A stretch of DNA of 23,512 bases from an uncultured Oscillospiraceae bacterium (GCA_934457235.1 CAKSHT010000016.1:1-23512); one strand, 5' to 3'. Positions 1 to 8,560 are shown, counted from the stretch's first letter. Notes: a model not told the origin generated them from the sequence alone. A program made the numbers and translations.

Positions 1-716
1 CCGCTGAGCTGATAGGCTCCGATACCGACACCGACCTTGCGGTCCTCAAGATAGACGCAACTGACCTTACCGCCGCAAAGCTGGGTGACTCCGATAAGCT
101 GAGCCTGGGCGACGATGTTGTAGTAATCGGTAATCCGCTCGGACTTGAGACCTCCGTTGCAAAGGGTGTTGTATCCGGACTTAACCGTCAGGTATACGAT
201 GACAACAGCGTTTCCGCTATCCAGACTGATACAGCCATCAACAGCGGCAACTCCGGCGGTGGGCTGTTCAATATGTACGGCGAAGTAGTCGGCGTTGTAA
301 ACATGAAGCTCGTCAACAACAATGCTGAGAACCTGGGCTTCGCTATCACAATTAACGACGCTAAGACCGTTATCAGCGACCTTATTTCCAAGGGCTATGT
401 TACCGGCCGTCCGATACTCGGCATAACCTGCCTTCAGGTCAGCGATTATCTGGGCGCTATCCAGGGGATGACTCCCGGTCTGCTGGTAACTGATATCGAC
501 AGCGGCCTTGCAATCGCCAAGAGCGAGTTGGTTGTCGGCGATACCATCACAGCCATCAACGGCACGCAGGTGCGCTCAGTTGACGAGGTTTCCGAGGTCA
601 TCAAGGACATGAAACCCGGTGACACCGTAACGGTTACAGTCGTAAGAACTGACAGCCGCGGCCGTGAGAAGTCCGTTGACTTCGATGTTGAGCTTTCCGA
701 ATACAGCGGCAACTGA
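1..716 (+). CDS. HtrA/DegP-family serine protease, 3' part (S1C trypsin-like domain plus one PDZ)
   Basis: Partial gene; the reading frame enters the window at base 3 and ends at TGA 714-716, so about 237 C-terminal residues are visible. HtrA proteases degrade or refold misfolded proteins at the cell surface. The visible protease half contains DTDLAVLKID, which carries the catalytic Asp, and GNSGGGLFN, which carries the nucleophile Ser; HtrA proteins usually read GNSGGPL, so the Pro to Gly change is a small deviation. The catalytic His and any membrane anchor lie upstream of the window. From about base 400 to the end there is one PDZ domain, starting near GRPILGI and including GDTITAINGTQV and KPGDTVTVTVVR. 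It ends shortly after the PDZ, which is the usual Gram-positive layout of anchor, protease and single PDZ. A hairpin terminator follows. Confidence 0.93.
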   Translation, partial: AELIGSDTDTDLAVLKIDATDLTAAKLGDSDKLSLGDDVVVIGNPLGLETSVAKGVVSGLNRQVYDDNSVSAIQTDTAINSGNSGGGLFNMYGEVVGVVNMKLVNNNAENLGFAITINDAKTVISDLISKGYVTGRPILGITCLQVSDYLGAIQGMTPGLLVTDIDSGLAIAKSELVVGDTITAINGTQVRSVDEVSEVIKDMKPGDTVTVTVVRTDSRGREKSVDFDVELSEYSGN

Positions 717-737
717 TAACAGAATTCAATGATTACA

Positions 738-766
738 CAAGGCAGGCGGTGAGCCTGCCTTGCTTT
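738..766 (+). terminator. Intrinsic terminator after the HtrA gene
   Basis: A perfect 10-bp stem (738-747 with 753-762, CAAGGCAGGC/GCCTGCCTTG) with loop GGTGA lies 21 bases after the stop codon. The T tract is short (CTTTG), so termination may be incomplete. Confidence 0.7.
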
Positions 767-1038
767 GTATCCCCTCATATTTACTGATCGACAGATGTAA
801 ATTATTTCAAACCGATCGAAACTTTGACCGTTTTCAGACGCTGAATTAACGAAAATACGACCGCCGTGACGCCTTTGTCATATTGGTCGTTTGGCTATGT
901 GCGGTAAAATATTAGACTAATTTATCATTGCGTCGATTATCTTGCAAAAGTAAACCAATCATTGCTAGAAAAATTGTCTAAATTAATCAAACTCAATAGG
1001 TTACTATTGTTATATTTCACGGTAATGCCGCATAAACC
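767..1038. other. Intergenic stretch without a recognised gene
   Basis: This AT-rich spacer lies between the HtrA terminator and the glgP promoter. I see no convincing coding frame, tRNA or known riboswitch. A weak inverted repeat (ACGACC near 857 with GGTCGT near 885) is the only structure noted. Confidence 0.5.
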
Positions 1039-1067
1039 TTGAAATTTCCGCAAAATAAGAGTATAAT
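1039..1067 (+). promoter_or_regulatory. Sigma-A promoter of glgP
   Basis: TTGAAA (1039-1044), a 17-bp spacer and TATAAT (1062-1067): one mismatch to consensus at ideal spacing. The transcript would start near 1074, giving a leader of about 58 bases to the preferred ATG at 1132. Confidence 0.8.
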
Positions 1068-1131
1068 GATAGATGGTGTAAAATAGCTAAAGGTGCAAAG
1101 CGCCGTGTATATGAAAGGGGTAACTAAAAGA

Positions 1132-3528
1132 ATGAAATCTCCGTTTACTAAGGAGGAGCTGAAAAGACAGCTCGACGGCATACTCGAATTCGACTTCAGG
1201 ACTGACGCACAGAACGCGACCATCACACAGGTTTATCGTGCACTTTCCTCTATCGTTGTAAACTACCTCAAGGAGAAGCGTCATGACTTCATGCACGACT
1301 GCAACTCCAAGGGCAGAAAGCAGGTTTATTACCTCTCTATGGAGTTCCTGATGGGACGTTCTCTCAAGACCTCCCTGTATAACCTTGGCATGCAGGACGT
1401 TGCAGCTGACGCCCTCAAGGATATGGGCATCAAGATCGACAGCGTTTACGACGAAGAGCCGGACGCTGGTCTGGGCAACGGCGGTCTGGGCAGACTCGCA
1501 GCATGCTACATGGACGGTCTTGCTACCTGCGACTATCCCGCTACAGGTTATTCTATCCGTTATGAGTACGGTATCTTCAAGCAGAAGATCGTTGACGGCT
1601 GGCAGACTGAGCTTCCCGATAACTGGCTCCCCGGCGGCGGCGCATGGCTGGTTCCGGTTCCTGACCAGGCTATCGAGGTTCACTTCGACGGTCAGATCAA
1701 CGAGTACTGGGAGGATAACTACCACCATCTTGAGCATGTCAACTATACTACAGTAAACGCTGTTCCTTATGATATGTACGTTTCCGGATACGACAGCAAG
1801 GGCGTATCCAAGCTTCGTCTGTGGAGCGCTGAGAGCATGTCCTTTGATATGGGCAGCTTCAACACCGGCGACTATGCAAAGGCTATGGGTGCAAACAACA
1901 TCGCTCACGCTATTTCCAAGGTTCTTTATCCTAACGATAACCACCTTGAGGGTAAGGCGCTCCGTCTGCGCCAGCAGTACTTCATGTGCGCTGCTTCCGT
2001 CGGCGATATCGTAATGCGCCACATGAACGTATACGGTACACTGGAGAACTTCCACGAGAAGGTAGCTATCCATATCAACGATACTCACCCGACACTTGCT
2101 ATCCCCGAACTGATGAGAATACTCCTTGATGACTGCGGCTACGGCTGGGAGCAGGCTTGGCATATCGTTACCAACACCTTCGCTTACACCAACCACACCG
2201 TTATGGCAGAAGCACTTGAGAAGTGGGATCAGAGTCTGGTTGAGAAGATCCTTCCGAGAATTTACTCCATTATCTGCGAGATCAACCGCCGCTACTGCGA
2301 GGATCTGTTCAACAGAACCCAGGACAGCGACAGAGTTTCCAAGATGTCCATTATCCAGGACGGCAAGATCCACATGGCATATCTCTGCTGCGCTGCTTCC
2401 CACAGCGTAAACGGCGTATCCAAGCTGCACAGCCAGATCATCAAGGACGACGTATTCAGACTTCAGTACCTTGACAGACCGTCCCAGTTCAAGAACGTCA
2501 CCAACGGTATCGCATACAGAAGATGGTTGCTCCAGAGCAACAAGGGCCTTACCGACCTGCTCACGCAGTGCATCGGAGAAGGCTTCAAGAAGGACGCTGC
2601 TGAACTCATCAAGTTCCAGGTATTCGCTAACGACAAGAACGTACTTGAGCAGCTCGGCAAGATCAAGAAGCAGAACAAGCAGGCATTCGCTGAGTATGTT
2701 GAAAAGACTACCGGCACAAAGCTCAACCTTGATTCCATTTTCGACGTACAGGTAAAGCGTCTGCATGAATACAAGCGCCAGCAGCTGAACGCAATGAACA
2801 TCATTGCTGACTATAACTACCTGCTCCAGAATCCGGACGCTGACTTCGTTCCCAAGACATATATCTTTGCTTCCAAGGCGGCTCCTGGTTACTATATCGC
2901 TAAGCAGATCATCAAGATGATCTGGTGCATCGGCGAGGAGATCAAGCATAACCCGAAGATCCGCGAGAAGCTCTCTGTTGTATTCCTGGAGGACTACCGC
3001 GTAACTCTGTCCGAGATTCTTATGCCCGCTGCCGAGATTTCTGAGCAGATCTCCCTGGCAGGTACAGAGGCTTCCGGTACCGGTAACATGAAGCTCATGC
3101 TCAACGGCGCACTGACCCTCGGTACCTACGATGGCGCTAATGTCGAGATCCACGAGGCTGTCGGCACTGACAATATCTTCATCTTTGGTATGAGAACACC
3201 GGAGGTCAACGAGCTTCGCATGAATGGCTACCACCCTGAGGACTACATCAACAACAGCCAGGTTATCCGCGACGTACTGTCCCGCATGTACAACGGAATC
3301 AACGGCGCTACCTTTGAGGAAGTCGCGAACTCCATCAGAAACAAGGATTTTTATATGGCTCTGGCAGATTTCGACAGCTACAGAGGAACTCAGCATTACA
3401 TCAGCGAGGTTTACAAGAACCAGCTTGACTGGAACAAGAAGTCCCTGTACAATATCGCAGGCGCAGGCAGATTCTCTGCTGACCGTGCAGTAACAGATTA
3501 CGCAAGAGACATCTGGAACCTCAAGTGA
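1132..3528 (+). CDS. glgP: Glycogen/maltodextrin phosphorylase (GT35)
   Basis: Cytoplasmic enzyme that releases glucose 1-phosphate from the non-reducing ends of alpha-1,4-glucans using inorganic phosphate and pyridoxal phosphate. The protein has 798 residues, normal for bacterial GT35 enzymes. Family landmarks run in order: EEPDAGLGNGGLGRLAACYMD near the N-terminus, HINDTHPT, KRLHEYKRQQLN, then EASGTGNMK whose Lys654 should carry the PLP cofactor, followed by NGALTLGTYDGANVEI. Start choice: the frame is also open from GTG 1093 and ATG 1111, but ATG 1132 has AAAGGGG at 1114-1120 with an 11-base gap, and the protein then begins MKSPFTKEEL. The neighbouring GH13 gene suggests joint use of glycogen or imported maltodextrin. 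Codon use matches the other housekeeping genes in the window. Confidence 0.97.
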   Translation: MKSPFTKEELKRQLDGILEFDFRTDAQNATITQVYRALSSIVVNYLKEKRHDFMHDCNSKGRKQVYYLSMEFLMGRSLKTSLYNLGMQDVAADALKDMGIKIDSVYDEEPDAGLGNGGLGRLAACYMDGLATCDYPATGYSIRYEYGIFKQKIVDGWQTELPDNWLPGGGAWLVPVPDQAIEVHFDGQINEYWEDNYHHLEHVNYTTVNAVPYDMYVSGYDSKGVSKLRLWSAESMSFDMGSFNTGDYAKAMGANNIAHAISKVLYPNDNHLEGKALRLRQQYFMCAASVGDIVMRHMNVYGTLENFHEKVAIHINDTHPTLAIPELMRILLDDCGYGWEQAWHIVTNTFAYTNHTVMAEALEKWDQSLVEKILPRIYSIICEINRRYCEDLFNRTQDSDRVSKMSIIQDGKIHMAYLCCAASHSVNGVSKLHSQIIKDDVFRLQYLDRPSQFKNVTNGIAYRRWLLQSNKGLTDLLTQCIGEGFKKDAAELIKFQVFANDKNVLEQLGKIKKQNKQAFAEYVEKTTGTKLNLDSIFDVQVKRLHEYKRQQLNAMNIIADYNYLLQNPDADFVPKTYIFASKAAPGYYIAKQIIKMIWCIGEEIKHNPKIREKLSVVFLEDYRVTLSEILMPAAEISEQISLAGTEASGTGNMKLMLNGALTLGTYDGANVEIHEAVGTDNIFIFGMRTPEVNELRMNGYHPEDYINNSQVIRDVLSRMYNGINGATFEEVANSIRNKDFYMALADFDSYRGTQHYISEVYKNQLDWNKKSLYNIAGAGRFSADRAVTDYARDIWNLK

Positions 3529-3572
3529 TACGAATAAAGGCACATAAGCGCCTTTGTTATCAGTAATAATCG

Positions 3573-3615
3573 GGCGGCATGCCGCGGCTTTTCGGCTGCG
3601 GCAAACCGCCTTTTT
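3573..3615 (+). terminator. Two-part intrinsic terminator between glgP and the GH13 gene
   Basis: Outer stem GGCGG (3573-3577) with CCGCC (3606-3610), inner stem GCCGCGGC with GCTGCGGC around a TTTTCG loop, then five T at 3611-3615. A smaller AAAGGC/GCCTTT hairpin (3536-3555) precedes it. The T run ends only 25 bases before the next ATG, and I see no promoter in that gap, so this may act as an attenuator within one transcript. Confidence 0.75.
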
Positions 3616-3640
3616 CTGTACTATCTACAAGGAGAAATTC

Positions 3641-5527
3641 ATGGGAAAACCGATTTTTGACTGCTTCGACAGCAGCTACAAGCATCCTTTCGGCGCGCTG
3701 CGTAAAGGTCAGCCGAGCATTTACAACCTGCGATTCCCGAAAAGCATGGCGGTGACGGATCTGACTCTCGTCATGTTCCGACCGGGATACAAGGAGCGCT
3801 TCATTGAGCTGATACTCCAGGACGAGAGCGGCGATGACAATATCTATTCCTGCTGCTTCACTCCGAATAACGTGGGACTTCACCACTACTACTTCACCTG
3901 TATTCTCGACGGCAGACGCCGTTACATCAAGCGCCGCGGCGCTTCCGAAGGCGTATTCGAGGGTGAGGACCTTTTCCAGCTCACTGTTTTCGATGATAAT
4001 CTGTATACTCCGCTGTTCATTCGCGGCGGTATCATGTACCAGATATTCCCCGACCGCTTCTATAAAAGCGGAGTGGAGCATGAGGGAGTTCCCTCCGACC
4101 GCATAATCCGCGATGACTGGAACGCTACTCCATACTACAAGCCTGACGAAAAGGGCATAGTACGCAACAACGACTACTTCGGCGGCGATCTCCGCGGAAT
4201 TATCGAGAAACTCCCATACATCAAGAGCCTGGGAACCACCGTACTGTATCTGAATCCGATTTTCGAGGCTCACGAGAATCACCGCTATAACACCGCGAAC
4301 TACGAGAAGATAGACCCTATGCTGGGTACGGAGGAGGATTTCAAGGAGCTTTGCGAAAAGGCAAAGGAAATGGGCATAAGCGTTATCCTTGACGGAGTTT
4401 TCTCGCATACCGGCGCGGATTCCATCTACTTCAACAAGTTCGGCAGATACGGCGACCGCACCGGCGCGTATCGCGACCGCAACAGCCCCTATTTCCCGTG
4501 GTACAGCTTCACCGGATATCCGGATAAGTATGAAAGCTGGTGGGGAATTACAACGCTCCCGAACGTAAACGAGAACAACCCGGATTACACGAATTACATC
4601 TGCGGCGAGGGAGGAATACTCCAGAAGTGGATCGCGTTAGGCGCGCAGGGCTGGCGACTTGACGTCGCTGACGAGCTGCCGGACGAATTTCTTGACAACA
4701 TCAACAAGGCGGTCAAGGGCATGGGCGGCGACAAGATAGTTTACGGCGAAGTCTGGGAGGACGCTTCCAACAAGGAGAGCTACGGCGTGCGCAGGCGCTA
4801 CCTTATCGGCGGTCAGCTGGACAGCGTAATGAACTACCCGTTCAAGGAAGCCATTCTGAATTACGTCAAGTACGCAGACGCAAAGGTATTTACCGACAGC
4901 GTCATGACGATACTTGACCACTATCCGAAGCCTGCTATCGACATGCTTATGAACTTCCTCTCCACCCACGACACAGAGCGCGCTCTCACGCGCCTTGCTG
5001 GTGATGATGTGGGATGGAACGGAAAAGACTGGCAGGCGGAGCGCTATCTGAACGGTCAGCAGTACATGTACGGTATTTCGCTGATGAAGTGTGCGATGGT
5101 GCTTCAGTTTTTCCTGCCGGGAATCCCGTCGGTATATTACGGCGACGAAGCGGGAATGGAGGGCTATCGCGACCCGTTCAACCGCCGCTGCTATCCGTGG
5201 GGCAATGAGAACCACGACCTTATTGAGTTCACAAGACAGCTCGCGGTTATCCGCAAGGGAACCAAGGCGTTCGAGCAGGGACACATGATGTTCGTTGAGG
5301 TAGATGACAACGTGTGCGTATTTGCGCGTTATGACAAGATAACTCGTGAAGCGGCGATAATTTACCTTAACAAGAGCACCCGCGGACGTACTTTTGAGAT
5401 AGTCAACGATAAGACCGACATGTTCTATGATTTCGTTCCGGCATTCGACCGCTACGGCAGGGGAATAAAGGACGGAAAGGTGCAGGTCGCACCATTCGAT
5501 TATGCGGTTGTTTATTGCAAGGTTTAA
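3641..5527 (+). CDS. GH13 alpha-glycosidase (neopullulanase/cyclomaltodextrinase-like)
   Basis: Glycoside hydrolase of the alpha-amylase superfamily, 628 residues, without a signal peptide, so it probably trims maltodextrins, cyclodextrins or glycogen branches in the cytoplasm. An N-terminal beta-rich domain (about residues 1-125, CBM34/N-domain-like) is followed by the catalytic barrel starting at GGIMYQIFPDRF. The catalytic triad is complete: nucleophile Asp341 in GWRLDVADE, acid/base Glu370 in YGEVWED, and Asp444 in STHDTER. Region I reads DGVFSHTG where most members have DxVxNH, a form typical of the neopullulanase group. The frame opens earlier (3554), but ATG 3641 has AAGGAG six bases upstream and gives a natural N-terminus. 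Substrate preference cannot be fixed from sequence alone. Confidence 0.93.
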   Translation: MGKPIFDCFDSSYKHPFGALRKGQPSIYNLRFPKSMAVTDLTLVMFRPGYKERFIELILQDESGDDNIYSCCFTPNNVGLHHYYFTCILDGRRRYIKRRGASEGVFEGEDLFQLTVFDDNLYTPLFIRGGIMYQIFPDRFYKSGVEHEGVPSDRIIRDDWNATPYYKPDEKGIVRNNDYFGGDLRGIIEKLPYIKSLGTTVLYLNPIFEAHENHRYNTANYEKIDPMLGTEEDFKELCEKAKEMGISVILDGVFSHTGADSIYFNKFGRYGDRTGAYRDRNSPYFPWYSFTGYPDKYESWWGITTLPNVNENNPDYTNYICGEGGILQKWIALGAQGWRLDVADELPDEFLDNINKAVKGMGGDKIVYGEVWEDASNKESYGVRRRYLIGGQLDSVMNYPFKEAILNYVKYADAKVFTDSVMTILDHYPKPAIDMLMNFLSTHDTERALTRLAGDDVGWNGKDWQAERYLNGQQYMYGISLMKCAMVLQFFLPGIPSVYYGDEAGMEGYRDPFNRRCYPWGNENHDLIEFTRQLAVIRKGTKAFEQGHMMFVEVDDNVCVFARYDKITREAAIIYLNKSTRGRTFEIVNDKTDMFYDFVPAFDRYGRGIKDGKVQVAPFDYAVVYCKV

Positions 5528-5537
5528 ACAGAAAACT

Positions 5538-5567
5538 AACTCCCGGAGTTTATTCCGGGAGTTTTTT
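5538..5567 (+). terminator. Intrinsic terminator after the GH13 gene
   Basis: A perfect 10-bp stem AACTCCCGGA (5538-5547) with TCCGGGAGTT (5554-5563), loop GTTTAT, and a T run to 5567. It lies 11 bases after the stop codon. Confidence 0.93.
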
Positions 5568-5598
5568 ACTTAAAAACGGCGTTTTTTTAATAAAGTTA

Positions 5599-5627
5599 TT
5601 GACAAGGGAATAAAATAGTGCTATAAT
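5599..5627 (+). promoter_or_regulatory. Perfect consensus sigma-A promoter
   Basis: TTGACA (5599-5604), 17 bp, TATAAT (5622-5627): no mismatch at optimal spacing. It drives the unrecognised membrane protein at 5659, with a leader of about 25 bases. Confidence 0.9.
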
Positions 5628-5658
5628 TATATCAAATTATTGAAAAGGAAGGTTTTTT

Positions 5659-6261
5659 ATGAGAACAGTAAGGGCTTTTATTTCAGCCATAACATTTTTA
5701 GCGCTTGGCATAGTGCTTATCGTTTTTACGGCGTCAGAGATGGCGGATTATTCGAAAAAGGGCGCAAGCTACGCTTCTCTTGAAATGTCTGATTTCAAGG
5801 AGGGCATGATGGTAGAGGGATATCTGCCGTATAATTACGGTTCGTACGAGCGCGTGTATGACGAGGACGACAACGATTCCGTTGGATATTATTATCTTAT
5901 CGATGCCGGCGAGGACGGATACATGGGTCTTTATACTCCGATAGACGATCTTATCAAGTCCCTGGATTCCCAGTCCGACGATTATTACGCAGCTTCCACT
6001 GAGGTGGAGTTAAGTGCCATCACTCCAGTAAAGTTCAAGGGCAAGGTCACAAAGATGGACAGCGACGATCAGAAGTACTTCAAGCAGATACTGAGCGAAG
6101 CAGGCTACACCGATGAATTCATCGCAAGCTGCCCGCAGCTGTACATAAAGTGCGTCGATACCACCACACACCCGATAATGCTGGTCATCGGCATCGCGGC
6201 GACAGTTCTCGGACTTGCGATGATGCTTGTGTTTATCCGCAGAAAGATGATGGGACGCTGA
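5659..6261 (+). CDS. Unrecognised protein with two membrane segments and an acidic exposed domain
   Basis: I do not recognise this 200-residue protein. Residues about 5-27 form a hydrophobic segment (FISAITFLALGIVLIVF) after a short basic start, and residues about 172-194 form a second one (IMLVIGIAATVLGLAMMLVFI) followed by RRKMMGR. By the positive-inside rule both ends are cytoplasmic and the roughly 145-residue middle is outside. That middle part is acidic and rich in Tyr, Asp and Ser (YDEDDNDSVGYYYLIDAGEDG), with two cysteines near its end (CPQLYIKC). AAGGAAGG six bases before the ATG is a good ribosome site. The gene is monocistronic, between two terminators and behind a perfect promoter, so it is probably well expressed. 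It might belong to one of the small membrane families of unknown function in gut Clostridia; this is a guess. Confidence 0.85.
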   Translation: MRTVRAFISAITFLALGIVLIVFTASEMADYSKKGASYASLEMSDFKEGMMVEGYLPYNYGSYERVYDEDDNDSVGYYYLIDAGEDGYMGLYTPIDDLIKSLDSQSDDYYAASTEVELSAITPVKFKGKVTKMDSDDQKYFKQILSEAGYTDEFIASCPQLYIKCVDTTTHPIMLVIGIAATVLGLAMMLVFIRRKMMGR

Positions 6262-6278
6262 GTTCCGTATAATAACAA

Positions 6279-6320
6279 CGCCCCCTCCTGTGATACGAGC
6301 CGCAGGAGGGGGCGAATTTT
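6279..6320. terminator. Bidirectional terminator
   Basis: A 12-bp perfect stem (6279-6290 with 6303-6314, CGCCCCCTCCTG/CAGGAGGGGGCG) with a 12-base loop sits between convergent genes. It is followed by AATTTTATT on the plus strand and TTGTTATTAT on the minus strand, so it can serve both the 5659 gene and fucO. Confidence 0.9.
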
Positions 6321-6335
6321 ATTCAGTCAACGATA

Positions 6336-7484
6336 TCACAGCAGGCTCTTGTAAAGCTCGGTGATCTCCTCAACGGAGGTGTCACGCGGGTTGCCGGGTC
6401 TGCATGCGTCGTCGTATGCGGACTGAGCCAGGAACGGGATATCTTCGGGCTTTACGATGTCCTTCAGATTAGCCGGGATACCTACATCATGGGACAGCTG
6501 CTTAACTGCGTCAACGGCTGCCTTTCTGTATTCCTCCTGGGTCATCTTCTCGGTGCCCTCAACGCCCATAGCCTTTGCGATGTCGCGGTACTTCTCGCCG
6601 GTGCAGGGAGCGTTGTACTCCATTACAGTCGGGAGAATGATCGCGTTTGCAACGCCGTGCGGCGTATCATACAGCGCGCCGAGTGGGTGAGCCATGGAGT
6701 GTACGATGCCAAGACCGACGTTGGAGAATCCCATACCGGCTACATACTGACCGAGAGCCATGCCCTCACGTCCATCGGGAGTGTTTGCAACTGCGCCGCG
6801 CAGAGATCTGGAGATGATCTCGATAGCCTTGAGATGGAACATGTCGGAAAGCTCCCAGGCTGCCTTTGTGATGTAACCCTCAATAGCGTGGGTCAGCGCG
6901 TCCATACCGGTAGCGGCGGTCAGCCCCTTGGGCATGGTGGACATCATATCCGGGTCAACTACAGCAACTACAGGGATATCATGCGGATCAACGCATACCA
7001 TCTTGCGATTCTTTTCAACATCGGTGATAACGTAGTTGATAGTTACCTCTGCGGCTGTACCAGCGGTGGTAGGAACTGCGATGATCGGAACAGCGGGCTT
7101 CTTTGTGGGAGCAACGCCCTCCAGGGAGCGTACGTCAGCGAACTCCGGGTTGTTGATGATGATACCGATAGCCTTTGCGGTATCCATGGAGGAACCGCCG
7201 CCGATGGCGATCAGGTAGTCAGCGCCGCTCTTCTTGAATGCGGCAACGCCGGTCTGTACGTTTTCGATGGTAGGGTTGGGCTTGATATTGTCATAAACCT
7301 CGTAAGCAAGGCCGTCCTTTTCCAGAACGTCGAGTACCTTCTTGGTAACGCCGAACTTGATGAGGTCGGGGTCGGAACATACAAATGCTTTCTTGAATGC
7401 TCTGTTCTTCGCTTCAACAGCGATGTTGGCGATTGCCCCTGCGCCGTGATAGGAGGTTTCGTTAAGTACAAATCTGTTTGCCAT
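6336..7484 (-). CDS. fucO: Lactaldehyde reductase / 1,2-propanediol oxidoreductase (iron-dependent alcohol dehydrogenase, FucO type)
   Basis: Group III Fe-ADH of 382 residues that interconverts lactaldehyde and 1,2-propanediol with NAD(H), the redox-balancing step of anaerobic fucose or rhamnose use. The sequence tracks E. coli FucO closely from the start (MANRFVLNET), through GADYLIAIGGGSSMDTAKAI, NNPEFADVRSLEG, PTTAGTAAEVTINYVITD and MALGQYVAGMGFSNVGLG. The expected iron ligands are present: Asp195 and His199 in GMDALTHAIEGY, His262 in VHSMAHPLG, and His276 in YDTPHG. AAAGGA ten bases before the ATG is the ribosome site. It is the second gene of a likely operon with the PocR chemoreceptor, 59 bases downstream of it with no terminator between. 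Related Fe-ADHs such as 1,3-propanediol or butanol dehydrogenase are the main alternatives. Confidence 0.93.
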   Translation of the reverse strand: MANRFVLNETSYHGAGAIANIAVEAKNRAFKKAFVCSDPDLIKFGVTKKVLDVLEKDGLAYEVYDNIKPNPTIENVQTGVAAFKKSGADYLIAIGGGSSMDTAKAIGIIINNPEFADVRSLEGVAPTKKPAVPIIAVPTTAGTAAEVTINYVITDVEKNRKMVCVDPHDIPVVAVVDPDMMSTMPKGLTAATGMDALTHAIEGYITKAAWELSDMFHLKAIEIISRSLRGAVANTPDGREGMALGQYVAGMGFSNVGLGIVHSMAHPLGALYDTPHGVANAIILPTVMEYNAPCTGEKYRDIAKAMGVEGTEKMTQEEYRKAAVDAVKQLSHDVGIPANLKDIVKPEDIPFLAQSAYDDACRPGNPRDTSVEEITELYKSLL

Positions 7485-7543
7485 AATAAAATTTTCCTTT
7501 CTGTTGGAAATATATCTGAACGGCGGAATGCCAGTTTCAGCCC

Positions 7544-8560
7544 TTACTTGAGGTTCTTGACCTGTAAGTTTGCCTCATCGACCAGAGTCTTGAGCTTTTC
7601 AATGACGTCAGCGTTCTGCTGGATTTCGGTGTTGCAGGTCTTGAGCTGCGCGTTGATGCCGATGATGGCTTTCTTTATCTCGTTAAGTGTGTTTTCTACC
7701 TCGTTTGCCTGCTTGGTGTTCTTGTCAGCGAGCGTACGTACTTCCTGTGCGATAACGTTGAAGCCTGCGCCCGCAGCGCCTGCACGTTTAGCTTCGATGG
7801 AAGCGTTGAAGCCGATGAGAGTCAGCTGCGTGGAAGCGTTCTCGATAGCCTTTACGATGCCGTCGGTGCTCTCTACCGCCTTTGAAGAAGCGGCTGCGGA
7901 GTCCTTGATGGTCGCAAAGTTGTTTTCCAGCGCCAGGATGTTGCTCATGACGTTGTTCATGCTGTCGGTGATCTCGCTGAACTTGCTGTTCACCTCGGAA
8001 ATTATTTCGTCCTTGTCCTTCTGGTCATCAAGGGAAACAAGGCGCTGATATCCCAGCTCGGAAAGCGCGGTTGCCATCTGCCACAGCAGGTTTGCAGCGG
8101 CTTCGATCTGGCGTTTGGGGACTATCTTTACCTTGCGGAGCGCAGCTATGTATTCGTCCGGGTCAACGCCAATCTCGTCTGCTATCCTGCGGAACTTGTC
8201 CTCGTCGGGAGCTTCGGGGAGCACCTGACCGCCGATGAGGGAGCCGATGTGTTTTCCGTTGACGATAACGGGTGCAGCGAAATCCATCAGACCGCTGGTG
8301 CAGTAGTATACGGCGGGCTTGCCTGTGCGGCTTGCCTCTTCGCCGCCCTTGAGATCGCACTGGTTGCATCTGTCGGCGCCAACGCGGGATTTCCTTGTAA
8401 GAGTCATACAGAAATCTGTAAAATTGCTGCCCTCGGTAACGGGGCCGTTTTCATCAGTCGCCAGCGCAGCCATTCCTGTAGCGGCAGCAAATGCGTCCTG
8501 CAGGTTCTGGAGTGTGCGCCTGTCGATCACATCAAGCAGTGTGATATTATTAAGATCCAT
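7544..8560 (-). CDS. Soluble PocR-domain chemoreceptor-like protein
   Basis: Protein of 338 residues without membrane segments. The N-terminal half is a PocR sensory domain: residues about 5-170 with FCMTLTRKSRVGADRC, a CNQCD pair, YYCTSGLMDFAAPVIVNGKHIG and GGQVL. PocR domains were named after the 1,2-propanediol-responsive regulator of Salmonella. The C-terminal half is a short methyl-accepting signalling coiled coil with the tip GFNASIEAKRAGAAGAGFNVIAQEVR. That tip differs from the usual NAAIEAARAGExGxGFAVVAxEVR at several places, including loss of the Glu after RAG, so coupling to CheA/CheW is not certain. The frame extends upstream to 8605, but ATG 8560 has AAAAAGGAG nine bases before it. 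It is probably co-transcribed with fucO. Confidence 0.9.
   Translation of the reverse strand: MDLNNITLLDVIDRRTLQNLQDAFAAATGMAALATDENGPVTEGSNFTDFCMTLTRKSRVGADRCNQCDLKGGEEASRTGKPAVYYCTSGLMDFAAPVIVNGKHIGSLIGGQVLPEAPDEDKFRRIADEIGVDPDEYIAALRKVKIVPKRQIEAAANLLWQMATALSELGYQRLVSLDDQKDKDEIISEVNSKFSEITDSMNNVMSNILALENNFATIKDSAAASSKAVESTDGIVKAIENASTQLTLIGFNASIEAKRAGAAGAGFNVIAQEVRTLADKNTKQANEVENTLNEIKKAIIGINAQLKTCNTEIQQNADVIEKLKTLVDEANLQVKNLK

Noticed and set aside
857..890. Possible regulatory hairpin ACGACC...GGTCGT upstream of glgP
   Set aside because: A six-pair stem with a long loop in AT-rich DNA is expected by chance; no T tract or link to the promoter.
1087..3543. 818-codon open frame antisense to glgP
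   Set aside because: It mirrors glgP codon bias on the opposite strand, has no ribosome site or recognisable domain, and glgP is certain.
6489..8048. 519-codon plus-strand frame across fucO and the PocR receptor
   Set aside because: Shadow of two well-supported minus-strand genes; Cys-rich low-quality protein with no family features.
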